NCBI GenBank assembly: GCA_016286785.1
Contig: JAEEUB010000001.1
Span: 45,788-109,787 of the forward strand
DNA: 64,000 bases
Source of the DNA: Candidatus Saccharimonadota bacterium
GTDB lineage: Bacteria; Patescibacteriota; Saccharimonadia; Saccharimonadales; Saccharimonadaceae
Reading direction: 5' to 3'
Position 1 is the first letter of the stretch; each line of letters begins with the position of its first letter. Under the pieces are notes generated by a model. That model did not search any database and had not been told where the DNA came from. It was given only the letters and a program-made list of their open reading frames with translations. Position numbers and translations under genes: made by a program. Positions 1-8,933 of this stretch are shown piece after piece.

Positions 1-9
1 CCCATATGC

Positions 10-15
10 TATAAT
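10..15 (+). promoter_or_regulatory. Leaderless-type -10 box of the LCP gene
   Basis: TATAAT preceded by TGC (extended -10 form) ends 8 nt before the ATG at 24, so the transcript would start at or next to the start codon. No Shine-Dalgarno site is visible. Any -35 lies outside the window. Confidence 0.65.
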
Positions 16-23
16 TATAAACA

Positions 24-1766
24 ATGGAAAAAAATAAATCAATTGATGGACTACGTCCTCGTCGTGTCTCAAAAAATACGGCCACCCCTAATAGTTCTGT
101 AAAAAAGGTCGTAAAAAAATCCTCGCCTAGTAAAAAAACCACCGTTAAAACTGCACTAAAAACCAAGAGTTCTGCAAAAACTACAAAACCCCGCAAAACC
201 ACATCAATCAAAGTTCAGTCCAAAACTCCTAAGTCAACTAAAACTAAACCAGAAGAATCAACTAATTTAATCGAGACCGAATCTTTAAATACTATAAAAG
301 AATCAGAAGCCGTAGAAGATTTTTTAAAACCAGTACAAGCATTTGACTTTAATAGCGAAAACGGCAAACTAGAAGTCGCCGAAAATAATCCAAAAAACAA
401 TCTGGTCCAGAAAAAACAACTAGAAAAAAATAAAAAACAGAAAAAACCTATGTCTAAAAAACGTAAAATTACCCTTTCGATCATCCTAATTATTCTACTC
501 CTAGTCCTTGGCGCCGGCATCGCGTTTATCATTTGGGGTAACGATATTATCGCTAAAATCACTGGCGGCCAAGGCAATATCCTAGATTTAGTCTTCCAGG
601 AAGAAAAATACGAACCCCTAAAAACCGACGAAAACGGCCGCACCAATATTCTAGCATTTGGTACAAGCGGCTATAATATGGACGGCGAAGAAGGTAACGG
701 CACCCATGACGGAGCCCAACTTACCGACTCCATTATGGTAATCAGTCTAGATCAAGAAACTGGCGATCTCGCCATGCTTTCCCTTCCCCGCGATCTTAAA
801 GCTTCCCCCACTTGCACCGCTACTGGCAAAATCAACGAAGTTTACTGGTGTAATAATATGAATAACGACAACGAACAAGCCGGCGCCGAAGCTCTCATGG
901 AAGAAGTAAGCCGAATCTTAGGAATCGATTTCCAATATTACGCTCACCTTAACTGGGGTGCTCTCGTACAAATCGTAAACACACTAGGCGGCATTAATGT
1001 TACTCTAGACGAAGACATCGCTGACTACGGTTGGACAAATGCCGTATTCGAAGCCGGCAAAGAATACACAATCGACGGAGAACAAGCCCTTGGTCTTGCC
1101 CGTGCTCGCCACGGAACCGCTTCTGGCGATTTTACCCGTGGTGCCTCTCAGCAAAAAATTCTCATTGGTATCAAAGACAAGATTTTCGAAAATGGCCTCG
1201 CTATTACCGATATTATTAATTTAGCCGGCACTCTAGGTGACAATCTACGCACCAACTTTTCTCTTGATGAAATGAGGACCCTTGCACACCTTATGTCGGA
1301 TTTTGATTTTGATTCCGCCCGCCAAGTTTCTCTTATCGAACCAGAAATGCTCATGACGACCGGTACAATCAATGGTATTTCTTACGTCCTACCTGCTGGC
1401 GGTGCCAACTATTATACAAGGATTCAAAATCATGTTGCCAAAATGTTTAGTAGCAATCCAAGAGATTACGAAGATTATTCTATTCTAGTTCTTAACGCAA
1501 CCGAAACTCCTGGTCTTGCTACAGCCGAAAAGAACAACCTAGAAGAAGACGAATACCAAAACATCTATATAGACGACGCCCCAGAAGGTGAATACGAAGG
1601 CGACTATATATTATATATGGTTAAAGACACTGCCCCAGGCGTCAAAAAACTCCTCGAACAAAAATATAACACCACCGCCAAATCACTCGAAGAGCTTCCG
1701 ACTAACATCAGTCAAGATTATCATTTCGTAATTATCATCAATAAAACAGAATCTGAAGCCAAATAA
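24..1766 (+). CDS. LytR-CpsA-Psr (LCP) family cell-wall ligase
   Basis: LCP proteins transfer undecaprenyl-linked glycopolymers to peptidoglycan on the outer face of the membrane. Residues 1-145 are a cytoplasmic tail, very rich in Lys, Thr and Ser. A membrane helix follows at about 150-172. The LCP domain spans about 205-410, with the pyrophosphate-binding style motifs LTDSIMVISLD, LSLPRDL and the late GLARARHG stretch. A LytR_C-like domain (ILVLNATETPGLA onward) occupies about 490-575. At 580 aa it is longer than many LCP proteins because of the basic N-terminal tail. The start is set by the -10 box just upstream. The physiological polymer acceptor cannot be read from the sequence. Confidence 0.9.
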   Translation: MEKNKSIDGLRPRRVSKNTATPNSSVKKVVKKSSPSKKTTVKTALKTKSSAKTTKPRKTTSIKVQSKTPKSTKTKPEESTNLIETESLNTIKESEAVEDFLKPVQAFDFNSENGKLEVAENNPKNNLVQKKQLEKNKKQKKPMSKKRKITLSIILIILLLVLGAGIAFIIWGNDIIAKITGGQGNILDLVFQEEKYEPLKTDENGRTNILAFGTSGYNMDGEEGNGTHDGAQLTDSIMVISLDQETGDLAMLSLPRDLKASPTCTATGKINEVYWCNNMNNDNEQAGAEALMEEVSRILGIDFQYYAHLNWGALVQIVNTLGGINVTLDEDIADYGWTNAVFEAGKEYTIDGEQALGLARARHGTASGDFTRGASQQKILIGIKDKIFENGLAITDIINLAGTLGDNLRTNFSLDEMRTLAHLMSDFDFDSARQVSLIEPEMLMTTGTINGISYVLPAGGANYYTRIQNHVAKMFSSNPRDYEDYSILVLNATETPGLATAEKNNLEEDEYQNIYIDDAPEGEYEGDYILYMVKDTAPGVKKLLEQKYNTTAKSLEELPTNISQDYHFVIIINKTESEAK

Positions 1767-1819
1767 AATATATTTAACCAGCAATAAAACCCCATTCATT
1801 ATAATTGAATTTCAATAAA

Positions 1820-1897
1820 GAAGTAGAACAATACTTTTTGGAACCATAAGCTTGGCCGAACGGCCTTGAGTGTGTTCCAAAAAGTATTATTTACTTC
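1820..1897. repeat. Palindromic element, copy 1 (intergenic)
   Basis: An inverted repeat of about 24 nt per arm (GAAGTA, a gap, then AATACTTTTTGGAA; mirrored as TTCCAAAAAGTATT, a gap, then TACTTC) encloses a 31-nt core at 1844-1874. The core begins CCATAAGCTTGGCC and ends CGGCCTTGAGTGTG. The same core recurs exactly at 30095-30125 inside tsaD, where the flanking arms are again inverted repeats but of unrelated sequence. Here it lies between the convergent ends of the LCP gene and jag, so it may also act as a bidirectional terminator. Confidence 0.85.
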
Positions 1898-1899
1898 GC

Positions 1900-2364
1900 T
1901 TATTCAACATCCACCTTACTAATAATAAGCTTTCTTTCTCTTCCCTCCCCTTCCGAATGAGTCTCAATATCCGAATAATCCTGTGCTACCTTATGTACAA
2001 TCCTTCTATCCGCCGCATTAAGATCGAGTATCATATTTTCACCGGTCTTACGTACTTTCGCAATCCACCCTTCTGCTTTTTCCGCAATCCTGTCAGCCCT
2101 CTGCTTCTTGTAGTTTGCTACATCTACATTTACCCTCGTAATCTCAGCTTCTTTCGATACTAAAGCCATCGAAACAATATGCTGCAACGCTCTTAGATTA
2201 TCCGCATTTCGCCCAATTAAGAGCGAATTAAGCGATGTAGACGGTACCGACAGTTGAATCACCTCATCGTCAATCGTAGAATACACTGCTACATTAATCC
2301 CAAAGAAACTAAGCAGGTCCTCCAGGTATTTTGCTGCAAATCTAATTGATTCGTCTTTATTCAT
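1900..2364 (-). CDS. jag: Jag/KhpB-type RNA-binding protein (KH-R3H)
   Basis: A single-stranded-RNA-binding protein normally encoded next to yidC. In this 154-aa protein the KH domain carries the GxxG-type loop IGRNADNL at about 50-57. The C-terminal R3H domain has the ADRRIVHK stretch followed by a basic GRERK segment. The N-terminal Jag_N extension of Firmicutes homologs is absent. It starts 3 nt downstream of the yidC stop and has a good Shine-Dalgarno site (AAAGGAGA), so it is translated as part of the rpmH-rnpA-yidC-jag block. The partner RNA is not deducible. Confidence 0.88.
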   Translation of the reverse strand: MNKDESIRFAAKYLEDLLSFFGINVAVYSTIDDEVIQLSVPSTSLNSLLIGRNADNLRALQHIVSMALVSKEAEITRVNVDVANYKKQRADRIAEKAEGWIAKVRKTGENMILDLNAADRRIVHKVAQDYSDIETHSEGEGRERKLIISKVDVE

Positions 2365-2367
2365 TTG

Positions 2368-3468
2368 TTATCTCCTTTTCTTTTTAATATCTTTTGCGGA
2401 GATTCTAGTTATTTTTGTTCCTGTTTTTTTATTTTCCACCACTTCAGCTTCTTGAATTTTTCTAAGCTCTTTTAATACAGCCTTATCAGTCATATCATCG
2501 ATCTCTTTATCGATGCTCTTTAAAATAATTCTCTGTTGCACTACAGTAATTATATTACTAAGGAAATAATAAAAAGCCAGAGCCCCATTTAGATTAAACA
2601 TGATTACAAACATCATTATTGGCATCATCATAGACATTTGTCCGGTAGCCATACTACTAATGTCCGAATCATCAATCTCTTTTCCATCTTTAGCTTCTTT
2701 TAAGAGTTCACGGAATTTCTTTTTCTTTTCCGACTTACCAGATGGCATTTGTTGTTTTGTGGCTATATATTGTATTACAGATGCCAGGATGGCACATACT
2801 AGTATAAATAGAGCACTCCACGAAAACTTACCAGTTAAAACATCGCTCGCTTTCACATCTAGATTAATTACACCTAGCAGTTGCGGGTGAAAATCGTAGG
2901 CTATCTTATCTTCTTTTGCAACTTCGTCATTAACTAAATCAGCAAGATAAACTTCTTGTTTTTCTTCTAATGCCCTAATTTCTGAACCTTCATAAGCTAC
3001 AATATCATATGCACGGTTCATTAGGTTATCAGTCGGAAGTGGTGTTGCTATCACCCGAATAGCCGAAAAAATTGCAATAAATATAGGTAATTGTATTAAT
3101 ATAGTCAATATCGAAGCAAAAGGCTTTACATTGTATCTCTTATAAAGATCCATGGTTTGCAAAGATTCTAACTGCTTATTTCCTTTACAATTCTTTTTTA
3201 TCTCCGTTAATTGTGGCTGCAGCTTGCGCAGTAGTTTAGTTTGATTTAGTTGTTTTCTAGAAAGTGGCCACATGCAAAGCTTTACAATTAAAGTAAAGAT
3301 TATAATAGCAAGCCCAAAATCATGCACCAGATTAAAGATTACAAACAGTATATTTACAATTGGTCTTACCACTATCAAATCAATAAAATTAAATGGCCCG
3401 CCAGTAATGATTGAGCCTACTACAAAAGCCACAAACAACGACCAGTAGATAAACTTTTTCACACTCAT
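2368..3468 (-). CDS. yidC: YidC/Oxa1 membrane protein insertase
   Basis: Inserts membrane proteins with or without SecYEG. The 366 aa show an N-terminal hydrophobic segment (about 6-24), a long helix near 45-70 ending in the conserved WPLSRKQL stretch, further helices near 117-137, 218-237 and 283-312, and a Lys-rich C-terminal tail typical of Gram-positive YidC/SpoIIIJ. The tail suits ribosome binding. It has no large periplasmic P1 domain, which fits a monoderm. It sits between rnpA (17 nt upstream) and jag. Confidence 0.93.
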   Translation of the reverse strand: MSVKKFIYWSLFVAFVVGSIITGGPFNFIDLIVVRPIVNILFVIFNLVHDFGLAIIIFTLIVKLCMWPLSRKQLNQTKLLRKLQPQLTEIKKNCKGNKQLESLQTMDLYKRYNVKPFASILTILIQLPIFIAIFSAIRVIATPLPTDNLMNRAYDIVAYEGSEIRALEEKQEVYLADLVNDEVAKEDKIAYDFHPQLLGVINLDVKASDVLTGKFSWSALFILVCAILASVIQYIATKQQMPSGKSEKKKKFRELLKEAKDGKEIDDSDISSMATGQMSMMMPIMMFVIMFNLNGALAFYYFLSNIITVVQQRIILKSIDKEIDDMTDKAVLKELRKIQEAEVVENKKTGTKITRISAKDIKKKRR

Positions 3469-3484
3469 AATTAATCTAATTATA

Positions 3485-3823
3485 TCACAACTTACTCTGC
3501 TCTACTAGTAACCCCAATGTTTCCTCGAGTTCATTAAAAGGTATTTTGGCAAGTTTTTTCGAATAAACCACAAAAACATAGTCCGTCTTTTTAGGAAACT
3601 TATCGAAATTGAGCCTTACTGCTTCATAAATTCTTCGCCTAATTCTATTTCTACCTACCGCAGTTTTCTCCACTTTTTTTGACACTACGACACCCACCCT
3701 AGTAAAACCTCTTTCATTTTTCACAAAAACTAGAGACATCCTAGGCGTCCTTACTGTCTTTCCCTTTTGGTATACATACCTCACTCCCCCACGCGAATGA
3801 AACCGATACTTCTTACTCAGCAT
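3485..3823 (-). CDS. rnpA: Ribonuclease P protein component
   Basis: Protein subunit of RNase P, which matures tRNA 5' ends. This 112-aa basic protein contains the family signature around VGRNRIRRRIYEAVR, at about residues 56-70, and the early RFHSRGG motif. Two overlapping TATAAT boxes lie just upstream on the minus strand (3824-3836), the outer one 7 nt from the ATG. The gene can therefore be transcribed separately from rpmH as a leaderless message. It is normally adjacent to rpmH, but here a 1.9-kb surface-protein gene intervenes. Confidence 0.93.
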   Translation of the reverse strand: MLSKKYRFHSRGGVRYVYQKGKTVRTPRMSLVFVKNERGFTRVGVVVSKKVEKTAVGRNRIRRRIYEAVRLNFDKFPKKTDYVFVVYSKKLAKIPFNELEETLGLLVEQSKL

Positions 3824-3857
3824 ATTATATATTATACATCAAAATAGAAAGTACATC

Positions 3858-5780
3858 TTAAGTACCGGCCGTACACCTAATACTGGAGCCGAGGTACTTA
3901 TAGCCGCCACTGGTACCTGGGTACACGCTGGAACTACCCAGGTACAGGTAGTAGCTAGTGTCGCTATCGCTCGCAGTCGCAGTAGACGACCAATAGTCGC
4001 CGTAGCTACCTCTACCGCGGGCGGACGACGTAGTGAAGCTGCCGGAATAGAGGAAATTATTAGGATAAGCTCTTATAGCTTTAGACATATCAGAAGCTTC
4101 AGGAGAACCAGTATAGTAAGGTTGAGTACTACTTCCATAATTAGCTGGATTTGTTCCCCCATTAATTCCAGTAACTACTAGTGACCAGAAATCATTATTG
4201 GCTTCATTGGATTTATCACCTCCTTTTGGTAAGTACCAACCAGCTGGACAAAGTGAAGTATTTGATACACTACTATTATTGGTGCCATTGTAGGTGAGAT
4301 CTGCTATGGCTGCGTGCCAGGTGTAGTAGTTGCCATAACTATACATACCTACCGTAGTGTTATTGTTTGTAAATGTATTGCTAGTAGGGTTCTGTGGTCT
4401 ATTACTAGCATTAGCAGGAGTATTAAGGTTATTATAACGTGGTATACGATCACCTGGATTATTTGATGTGCCGATGTTTATACTAGCAGTACCTGACTGA
4501 GTACCACTGTAATAGAGGGAGTTAGCGGTGGTGGAGTAGGTGAAGTTAGCTGATTCTGCATCAGCGAGACCGGAGAAGTTGCCATAAGTAGTACTAGTAC
4601 CATAGCCTTGGGCTAGAGCAATATCTTCTGCACTAGTGGTGTCGTCTGCTTCTAGCCTTAAGTTTTCTATCATCCAGCATTTATCATCAGCTAGTTTAGC
4701 GATAGCATAGGTTTCATTGTCTCTGCTATCGGTTAAAGCAGATACAGATGCTAGATTTGCAGTACCATTAGTAGGAGCAGTGGTTAGGCTTCCGGCACCA
4801 GTACCACAAAGCTGTGCTACTTTAGTAGAATCTTGTAAGCTACCTTGTGATTTAATCCATACAGCATATAGGCTAAGTCCATTAGTAGTAGTTCCAGTAG
4901 GTACAGTAATGGTTTCTTGTGGACCATAAAAATGAGCATTCTGGTTGGTAGCATAATCAAAAGCATCAGACCATCCTGCAAAGCCATAACCTTCCCTACT
5001 GAAGTTGGAGGCAAGGAGAACTATATCATTACCATCAGACGCAGACTGACAGCCCATAGTACCTAGTACATTAGAGCCATTCGGGAAGTAGTTGATGCAT
5101 CCTGCTGTAGCTGGTTGTGGCTGTAGTGGTGTTTCATTTGCTGGATGTACTAGTGTGTATTTAACTTTACCTTCATATGTATCAGCAGGTTGGGTTCTGG
5201 ATACATAAGCTGCATATGTAGTAGTAAGAGTTGAGCCTTCTGCATTAGTTCCTATATCAGTACCAGAATCTCTATGTGCTACTTTAGTATAAGTAGATGG
5301 TACTATACTATAGCTTCCATAGCCATTGTCTAGTGTAATAGGATATGTTGGTGTTGGAGATGATACTGCCGTTAGTTTCATAGCCCAGTTAGATGTGTCA
5401 GGATTTCCTGCAGATGTAGCTGTTCCTGTAACTATAGTATTACTAGTACTTTGTCCTATTAGTGTAGTAGTACCATATGTATCATCAGTGTATCCTATAG
5501 TATATATAGAAAAACCATTACTATCATTACAATAAGCTTTAAGTGTGGTAGTACCTATATCTGCAGTATATGTACCATTAGTAATTTCTGCAGTATGTGA
5601 GTTCATGCCAGTGCCGGTCATAGTACAAGATTCTGGCACATTGATGGTCACTTGGTCTACTATGGAGTCGTCAGCAGAGACGTTACTAGAATTAAGTATG
5701 ATTCCGGAAAGAAATGTAAAGCTAATTAAGACCACAAAAATATATAATGAAAAGTTAGTTTTACTGTATGACTTTAGCAT
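3858..5780 (-). CDS. Secreted InlB-repeat / FISUMP-domain surface protein
   Basis: A 640-aa exported protein. Residues 1-36 form a signal peptide (hydrophobic FVVLISFTFLSGIIL, probable cleavage near VSADDS). A Thr/Ser/Tyr-rich region follows, then a Listeria-Bacteroides InlB-type repeat near 225-310 (FAGWSDAFDY ... LYAVWI). The C-terminal half resembles the Fibrobacter succinogenes major paralogous (FISUMP) domain, with CWMIENLRL, CPAGWYLPKGG and YWSSTATA followed by the terminal IRCTAG. A TATAAT box at 5787-5792 (minus) lies 6 nt before the ATG. No LPXTG or C-terminal anchor is visible. Its role is unknown; adhesion to a host surface is inference. It is placed abnormally between rnpA and rpmH. 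Confidence 0.75.
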   Translation of the reverse strand: MLKSYSKTNFSLYIFVVLISFTFLSGIILNSSNVSADDSIVDQVTINVPESCTMTGTGMNSHTAEITNGTYTADIGTTTLKAYCNDSNGFSIYTIGYTDDTYGTTTLIGQSTSNTIVTGTATSAGNPDTSNWAMKLTAVSSPTPTYPITLDNGYGSYSIVPSTYTKVAHRDSGTDIGTNAEGSTLTTTYAAYVSRTQPADTYEGKVKYTLVHPANETPLQPQPATAGCINYFPNGSNVLGTMGCQSASDGNDIVLLASNFSREGYGFAGWSDAFDYATNQNAHFYGPQETITVPTGTTTNGLSLYAVWIKSQGSLQDSTKVAQLCGTGAGSLTTAPTNGTANLASVSALTDSRDNETYAIAKLADDKCWMIENLRLEADDTTSAEDIALAQGYGTSTTYGNFSGLADAESANFTYSTTANSLYYSGTQSGTASINIGTSNNPGDRIPRYNNLNTPANASNRPQNPTSNTFTNNNTTVGMYSYGNYYTWHAAIADLTYNGTNNSSVSNTSLCPAGWYLPKGGDKSNEANNDFWSLVVTGINGGTNPANYGSSTQPYYTGSPEASDMSKAIRAYPNNFLYSGSFTTSSARGRGSYGDYWSSTATASDSDTSYYLYLGSSSVYPGTSGGYKYLGSSIRCTAGT

Positions 5781-5855
5781 AAGCTAATTATATATAATAT
5801 ATTGTGGATGGTCAAGAAACTTTAATGGCATTGAAAAATATGAAAAATCATTATT

Positions 5856-5993
5856 TTACGCAGTAAGTCTCGCGCGTCCCTTAATGCGGCGACGTGCTAA
5901 TACCTTGCGACCACTTTTAGTCGCATTTCTTTTCATAAAACCATGTTCAACTTTACGTTGCTTTTTGTGGGGTTGGTATGTTCGCTTTGGCAT
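5856..5993 (-). CDS. rpmH: 50S ribosomal protein bL34
   Basis: A 45-aa, strongly basic protein, too short for the ORF track. It starts [14 protein letters not shown] and contains the diagnostic [20 protein letters not shown] segment. It lies directly left of the DnaA-box region, the classic rpmH-dnaA arrangement at bacterial origins, and is transcribed away from dnaA. Length and motif match the bL34 family. Confidence 0.96.
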   Translation of the reverse strand: MPKRTYQPHKKQRKVEHGFMKRNATKSGRKVLARRRIKGRARLTA

Positions 5994-6219
5994 ATTATTC
6001 CTTAAATTTTAACTTATTTCAAAAACTTATTATAGTATACTCCATTTTTCCACATTTTTCAATATCTTTTCCACACCTTTTATAGATATATATCAGTTTC
6101 TGTGGAAAACACTAACCTGTTTTATTAAAACCATATTTCAACATATTTTTCCAAAATAAAACCTGTGGAAAACTTCATTTTTTCATGCTATACTGTTTGC
6201 AGTAAGGAGGTTTATATCA
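5994..6219. other. Probable oriC / dnaA regulatory region
   Basis: An AT-rich 226-bp gap between divergent rpmH and dnaA. Four 9-mers match TTTTCCACA, a one-base variant of the TTATCCACA DnaA box: two forward at 6046-6054 and 6067-6075, two reverse at 6101-6109 and 6164-6172. A likely dnaA promoter has an extended -10 (TGCTATACT) with TATACT at 6189-6194. The last DnaA box covers where its -35 would sit, suggesting autorepression. The dnaA Shine-Dalgarno site is AAGGAGG. Confidence 0.75.
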
Positions 6220-7575
6220 ATGTTTGACGTCTGGAAGAACGTTTTAGCTGAGATCGAACAGCAAATATCCCCAGCAAATTTTGCCACTTGGTTCCAAGAT
6301 ACTTCGCTTGTTACCACTAAAGACGGCCATGTTATCGTCGGTGTTAAAAATTCCTTCTATGTCAAACAATTACGCGCCCGTTATTACGATCTAATCGAAA
6401 AATCCCTCAAAAATAATGGCGTAGATGTAAAGGATATAGATTTTGAAGTTGTCTGTAAAACTAAAAACAGAGTCCGCTCCCGTGAAGTCACAACACCAAA
6501 ACCAATCAAAGAACAAATTAGGACCATTCGTGATAAAACCGAAACCAAGTCAAGAAGTGATGGCTTAAATCCAAAATACACTCTAGATAACTTTGTTGTG
6601 GGTTCCAACAATGAACTTGCCGTTGCAGCGGCTCGTAGTATTATCAGCTCTCCAGGTACCAGATACAATCCATTTTTCCTTTATGGCGGCCCAGGTCTTG
6701 GTAAAACCCACCTGGTTCAAGCCATCGGCAATGCCCTTCTAAAAGACAATCCAAATTACAAAATTTTTTACACTCCAATTTCCCACTTTTATTCTGACTT
6801 TATCGACGCCATTCAAAAAGGCAAAGGTAAAGAATTTAATCTTCGCTTCCAAAAATTAGACTGCCTCATAATCGATGATTTTCAATTCATCGTTAATAAG
6901 GAAAAATCCCAAGAAGAATTCTTTAATATTTTTAACGACCTCTACCAGCTTAATAAACAAATCATCATTACCTCAGATCGTCTGCCCTCCCAAATTAAAA
7001 CCGTTGATGAACGTCTTGCTTCGCGCCTCACATGGGCCGGAGCCTTCGACCTTCAACTTCCAAAGTTCGAAGACAAATGCGCTATCCTTCGCGCCAAAGC
7101 CGAACTCATCGGTGCCGAAATCGAACCAGAAGCAATTGAATATATCGCCGAAAATGTTAACACAAATATTCGTGACCTAGAGGGTGAATTTTCTACTCTT
7201 CTTTTAATGTCCGAAGTTCGCGGGCTCACCCCATTACAGCTTATCGAAAACGGTTCCGTATCGGTTAATAAAACCTCAAAACATCGTCCCACCTCTCCTA
7301 AACAAGTCGTAGATAAAATTGCAAAGTATTATCAACTTACTAGCAAAGAATTATGTAGCAAATCTCGTGTGTCCAACATCAAAAACGCTCGCCAAGTTGC
7401 CATGTTCATTCTATCCGAAGAGCTAAACCTAAGCACCAATAAAATCGCCGCCGAAGTCGGAGTAAAAGATCACACCACAGTTATGCATGGAATAAAAAAG
7501 ATCAAAAACGACCTCAAGCTCAACTTCCTCTTAAGGGAGCAAATCGATGAAATCAAGGAGAAAATTTATGGCTAA
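6220..7575 (+). CDS. dnaA: Chromosomal replication initiator DnaA
   Basis: Binds DnaA boxes and melts the origin. The 451 aa carry an N-terminal domain I (MFDVWKNVLAEIEQQISPANF), a short linker, and the AAA+ core with Walker A GGPGLGKTHL at about 154-163, Walker B LIIDDFQF and an arginine-finger region. The C-terminal domain IV carries the box-recognition motif DHTTVMHGIKKI at about 420-431. Length and domain order are normal. It is preceded by AAGGAGG at good spacing. Confidence 0.97.
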   Translation: MFDVWKNVLAEIEQQISPANFATWFQDTSLVTTKDGHVIVGVKNSFYVKQLRARYYDLIEKSLKNNGVDVKDIDFEVVCKTKNRVRSREVTTPKPIKEQIRTIRDKTETKSRSDGLNPKYTLDNFVVGSNNELAVAAARSIISSPGTRYNPFFLYGGPGLGKTHLVQAIGNALLKDNPNYKIFYTPISHFYSDFIDAIQKGKGKEFNLRFQKLDCLIIDDFQFIVNKEKSQEEFFNIFNDLYQLNKQIIITSDRLPSQIKTVDERLASRLTWAGAFDLQLPKFEDKCAILRAKAELIGAEIEPEAIEYIAENVNTNIRDLEGEFSTLLLMSEVRGLTPLQLIENGSVSVNKTSKHRPTSPKQVVDKIAKYYQLTSKELCSKSRVSNIKNARQVAMFILSEELNLSTNKIAAEVGVKDHTTVMHGIKKIKNDLKLNFLLREQIDEIKEKIYG

Positions 7576-7832
7576 AAAAAGAATAAAAAATGTGAACAAC
7601 CTGTGTAAAAAGGTGTTAAAATCTTCGTGTAATATTAAAGCAAAACTTAGTGCAAAAAAAATATCACCAAAATATTTAGTGCAAAACTATAGTTTTCTAC
7701 AAACTTTTTCAACATTTTCCACCCCGTTTCCCACCATTAGTCGCCCCCTGTTCTCTACCTTATTTTTCCACTATTCCACAGACCCTACTACTAATACAAC
7801 TATAAATAATTTAATAGAAAGGAGGAAGAAAA
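7576..7832. other. dnaA-dnaN intergenic region, possible second origin segment
   Basis: An AT-rich 257-bp spacer. It contains imperfect DnaA-box-like sequences (CATTTTCCACC and a nearby TTTTTCCACTATTCCACAG) and A/T tracts that could serve as an unwinding region. A weak TATAAA/TAATTT stretch and a strong Shine-Dalgarno site (AAAGGAGG) precede dnaN. No gene is supported; the 98-aa ORF here overlaps the dnaA end and has no family signature. Confidence 0.45.
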
Positions 7833-8933
7833 ATGAAAATTAAAGTTACACAAGAAAAACTTAGTAAAGCCCTAAATAATATTAGTAGGATAGCAATTAG
7901 CAAAGTTACTCTTCCAATATTAAACAACGTACTAATAAGAGTAGACCAAAAGAAAGTATCTCTAACCACCACTAATCTTGATATGGCTATAGTTGATTAT
8001 TTACCAGTATCTAGTTCCGAAGATGGCGTAATCACTGTACCAGCTAAGCTATTAGCGGAATTTGTCTCTAATCTTCCAAAAGGCGAAAATACAGAAATTA
8101 GTTTAAAAAATAACAAAGTAACCATTAAAGCTGGTGATTATTCTTCTATTATCAATGGTACTCCAGCCGATGACTTTCCAGAACTCCCAGAAATAGACGA
8201 GAAAAAAGCCGTTGTTTATAAAGTTGGAGTAGACGAATTTAAGACGAGTCTTGCTGAGGTAATCATTGCTACCTCAAACGACCTCACTCGCCCTGCCCTT
8301 ACCGGAGTTTATTTTAATACAAGTGATAATATTTTAAGAATTGCTGCTACGGATGGTTACCGACTAGCCGAAAAAAAGCTAATCGATAAAGTAGAAAGTG
8401 AAGTCCAGGCCGTAGTTCCGGCTAGTTCCCTACAAGAGGTTCTTCGTTCAATAAGTGATGATGTGGAGGAAGTAGAAATATCTTTTAATGAAGATTTAGT
8501 TAGGTTCCGTCTTGGCGAAGTCGAGATAATCTCTAAATTAATTGACGCTAGCTTCCCTGATTATCAAAGATTAATTCCTAAAGATCCAGAAATCAAAATT
8601 AAACTAAGTCGCGAAGAGCTGGTCCGTGTTACGAAACTCGCAGCCCTCTTTTCTAAGTCTGTTGGCGGCTCCATTGTATGTGAAGCCATAGAACCAGATA
8701 CTTTCTCTGTTAAATCAATCGCAAACGAATTCGGCGAAAACGACTCTAAGATTAATACCAAGGTAGAAAAAAGCGGTAAAGTTAATCTAAACTCTAGATT
8801 TTTACTTGACGCCTTGAACGCCCTAGAAGAACCAACCATTAGTTTTGAGTTCTCTGGTCATGTTGCGCCAATTTTACTTAAAAACCAGAAGAAAAATAAT
8901 TATATTCACATTGTAATGCCCCTAAATTCATGA
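7833..8933 (+). CDS. dnaN: DNA polymerase III beta sliding clamp
   Basis: The ring-shaped processivity clamp that tethers DNA polymerase III. At 366 aa, the length fits three clamp domains. Recognisable stretches include LPILNNVLI near the N-terminus, TRPALTGVYF in the middle domain, ATDGYRLA, and the C-terminal IHIVMPL ending typical of clamps (VMPMR/VMPL). It overlaps recF by 4 nt (ATGA), implying translational coupling. A strong AAAGGAGG ribosome site is present. Confidence 0.96.
   Translation: MKIKVTQEKLSKALNNISRIAISKVTLPILNNVLIRVDQKKVSLTTTNLDMAIVDYLPVSSSEDGVITVPAKLLAEFVSNLPKGENTEISLKNNKVTIKAGDYSSIINGTPADDFPELPEIDEKKAVVYKVGVDEFKTSLAEVIIATSNDLTRPALTGVYFNTSDNILRIAATDGYRLAEKKLIDKVESEVQAVVPASSLQEVLRSISDDVEEVEISFNEDLVRFRLGEVEIISKLIDASFPDYQRLIPKDPEIKIKLSREELVRVTKLAALFSKSVGGSIVCEAIEPDTFSVKSIANEFGENDSKINTKVEKSGKVNLNSRFLLDALNALEEPTISFEFSGHVAPILLKNQKKNNYIHIVMPLNS

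Noticed and set aside
1870-2163. 97-aa plus-strand ORF overlapping jag
   Set aside because: Shadow frame opposite a well-supported gene; no ribosome site or family similarity.
7547-7843. 98-aa ORF between dnaA and dnaN
   Set aside because: It overlaps the dnaA end and then reads AT-rich, DnaA-box-like DNA. No family-like sequence, and no separate promoter.
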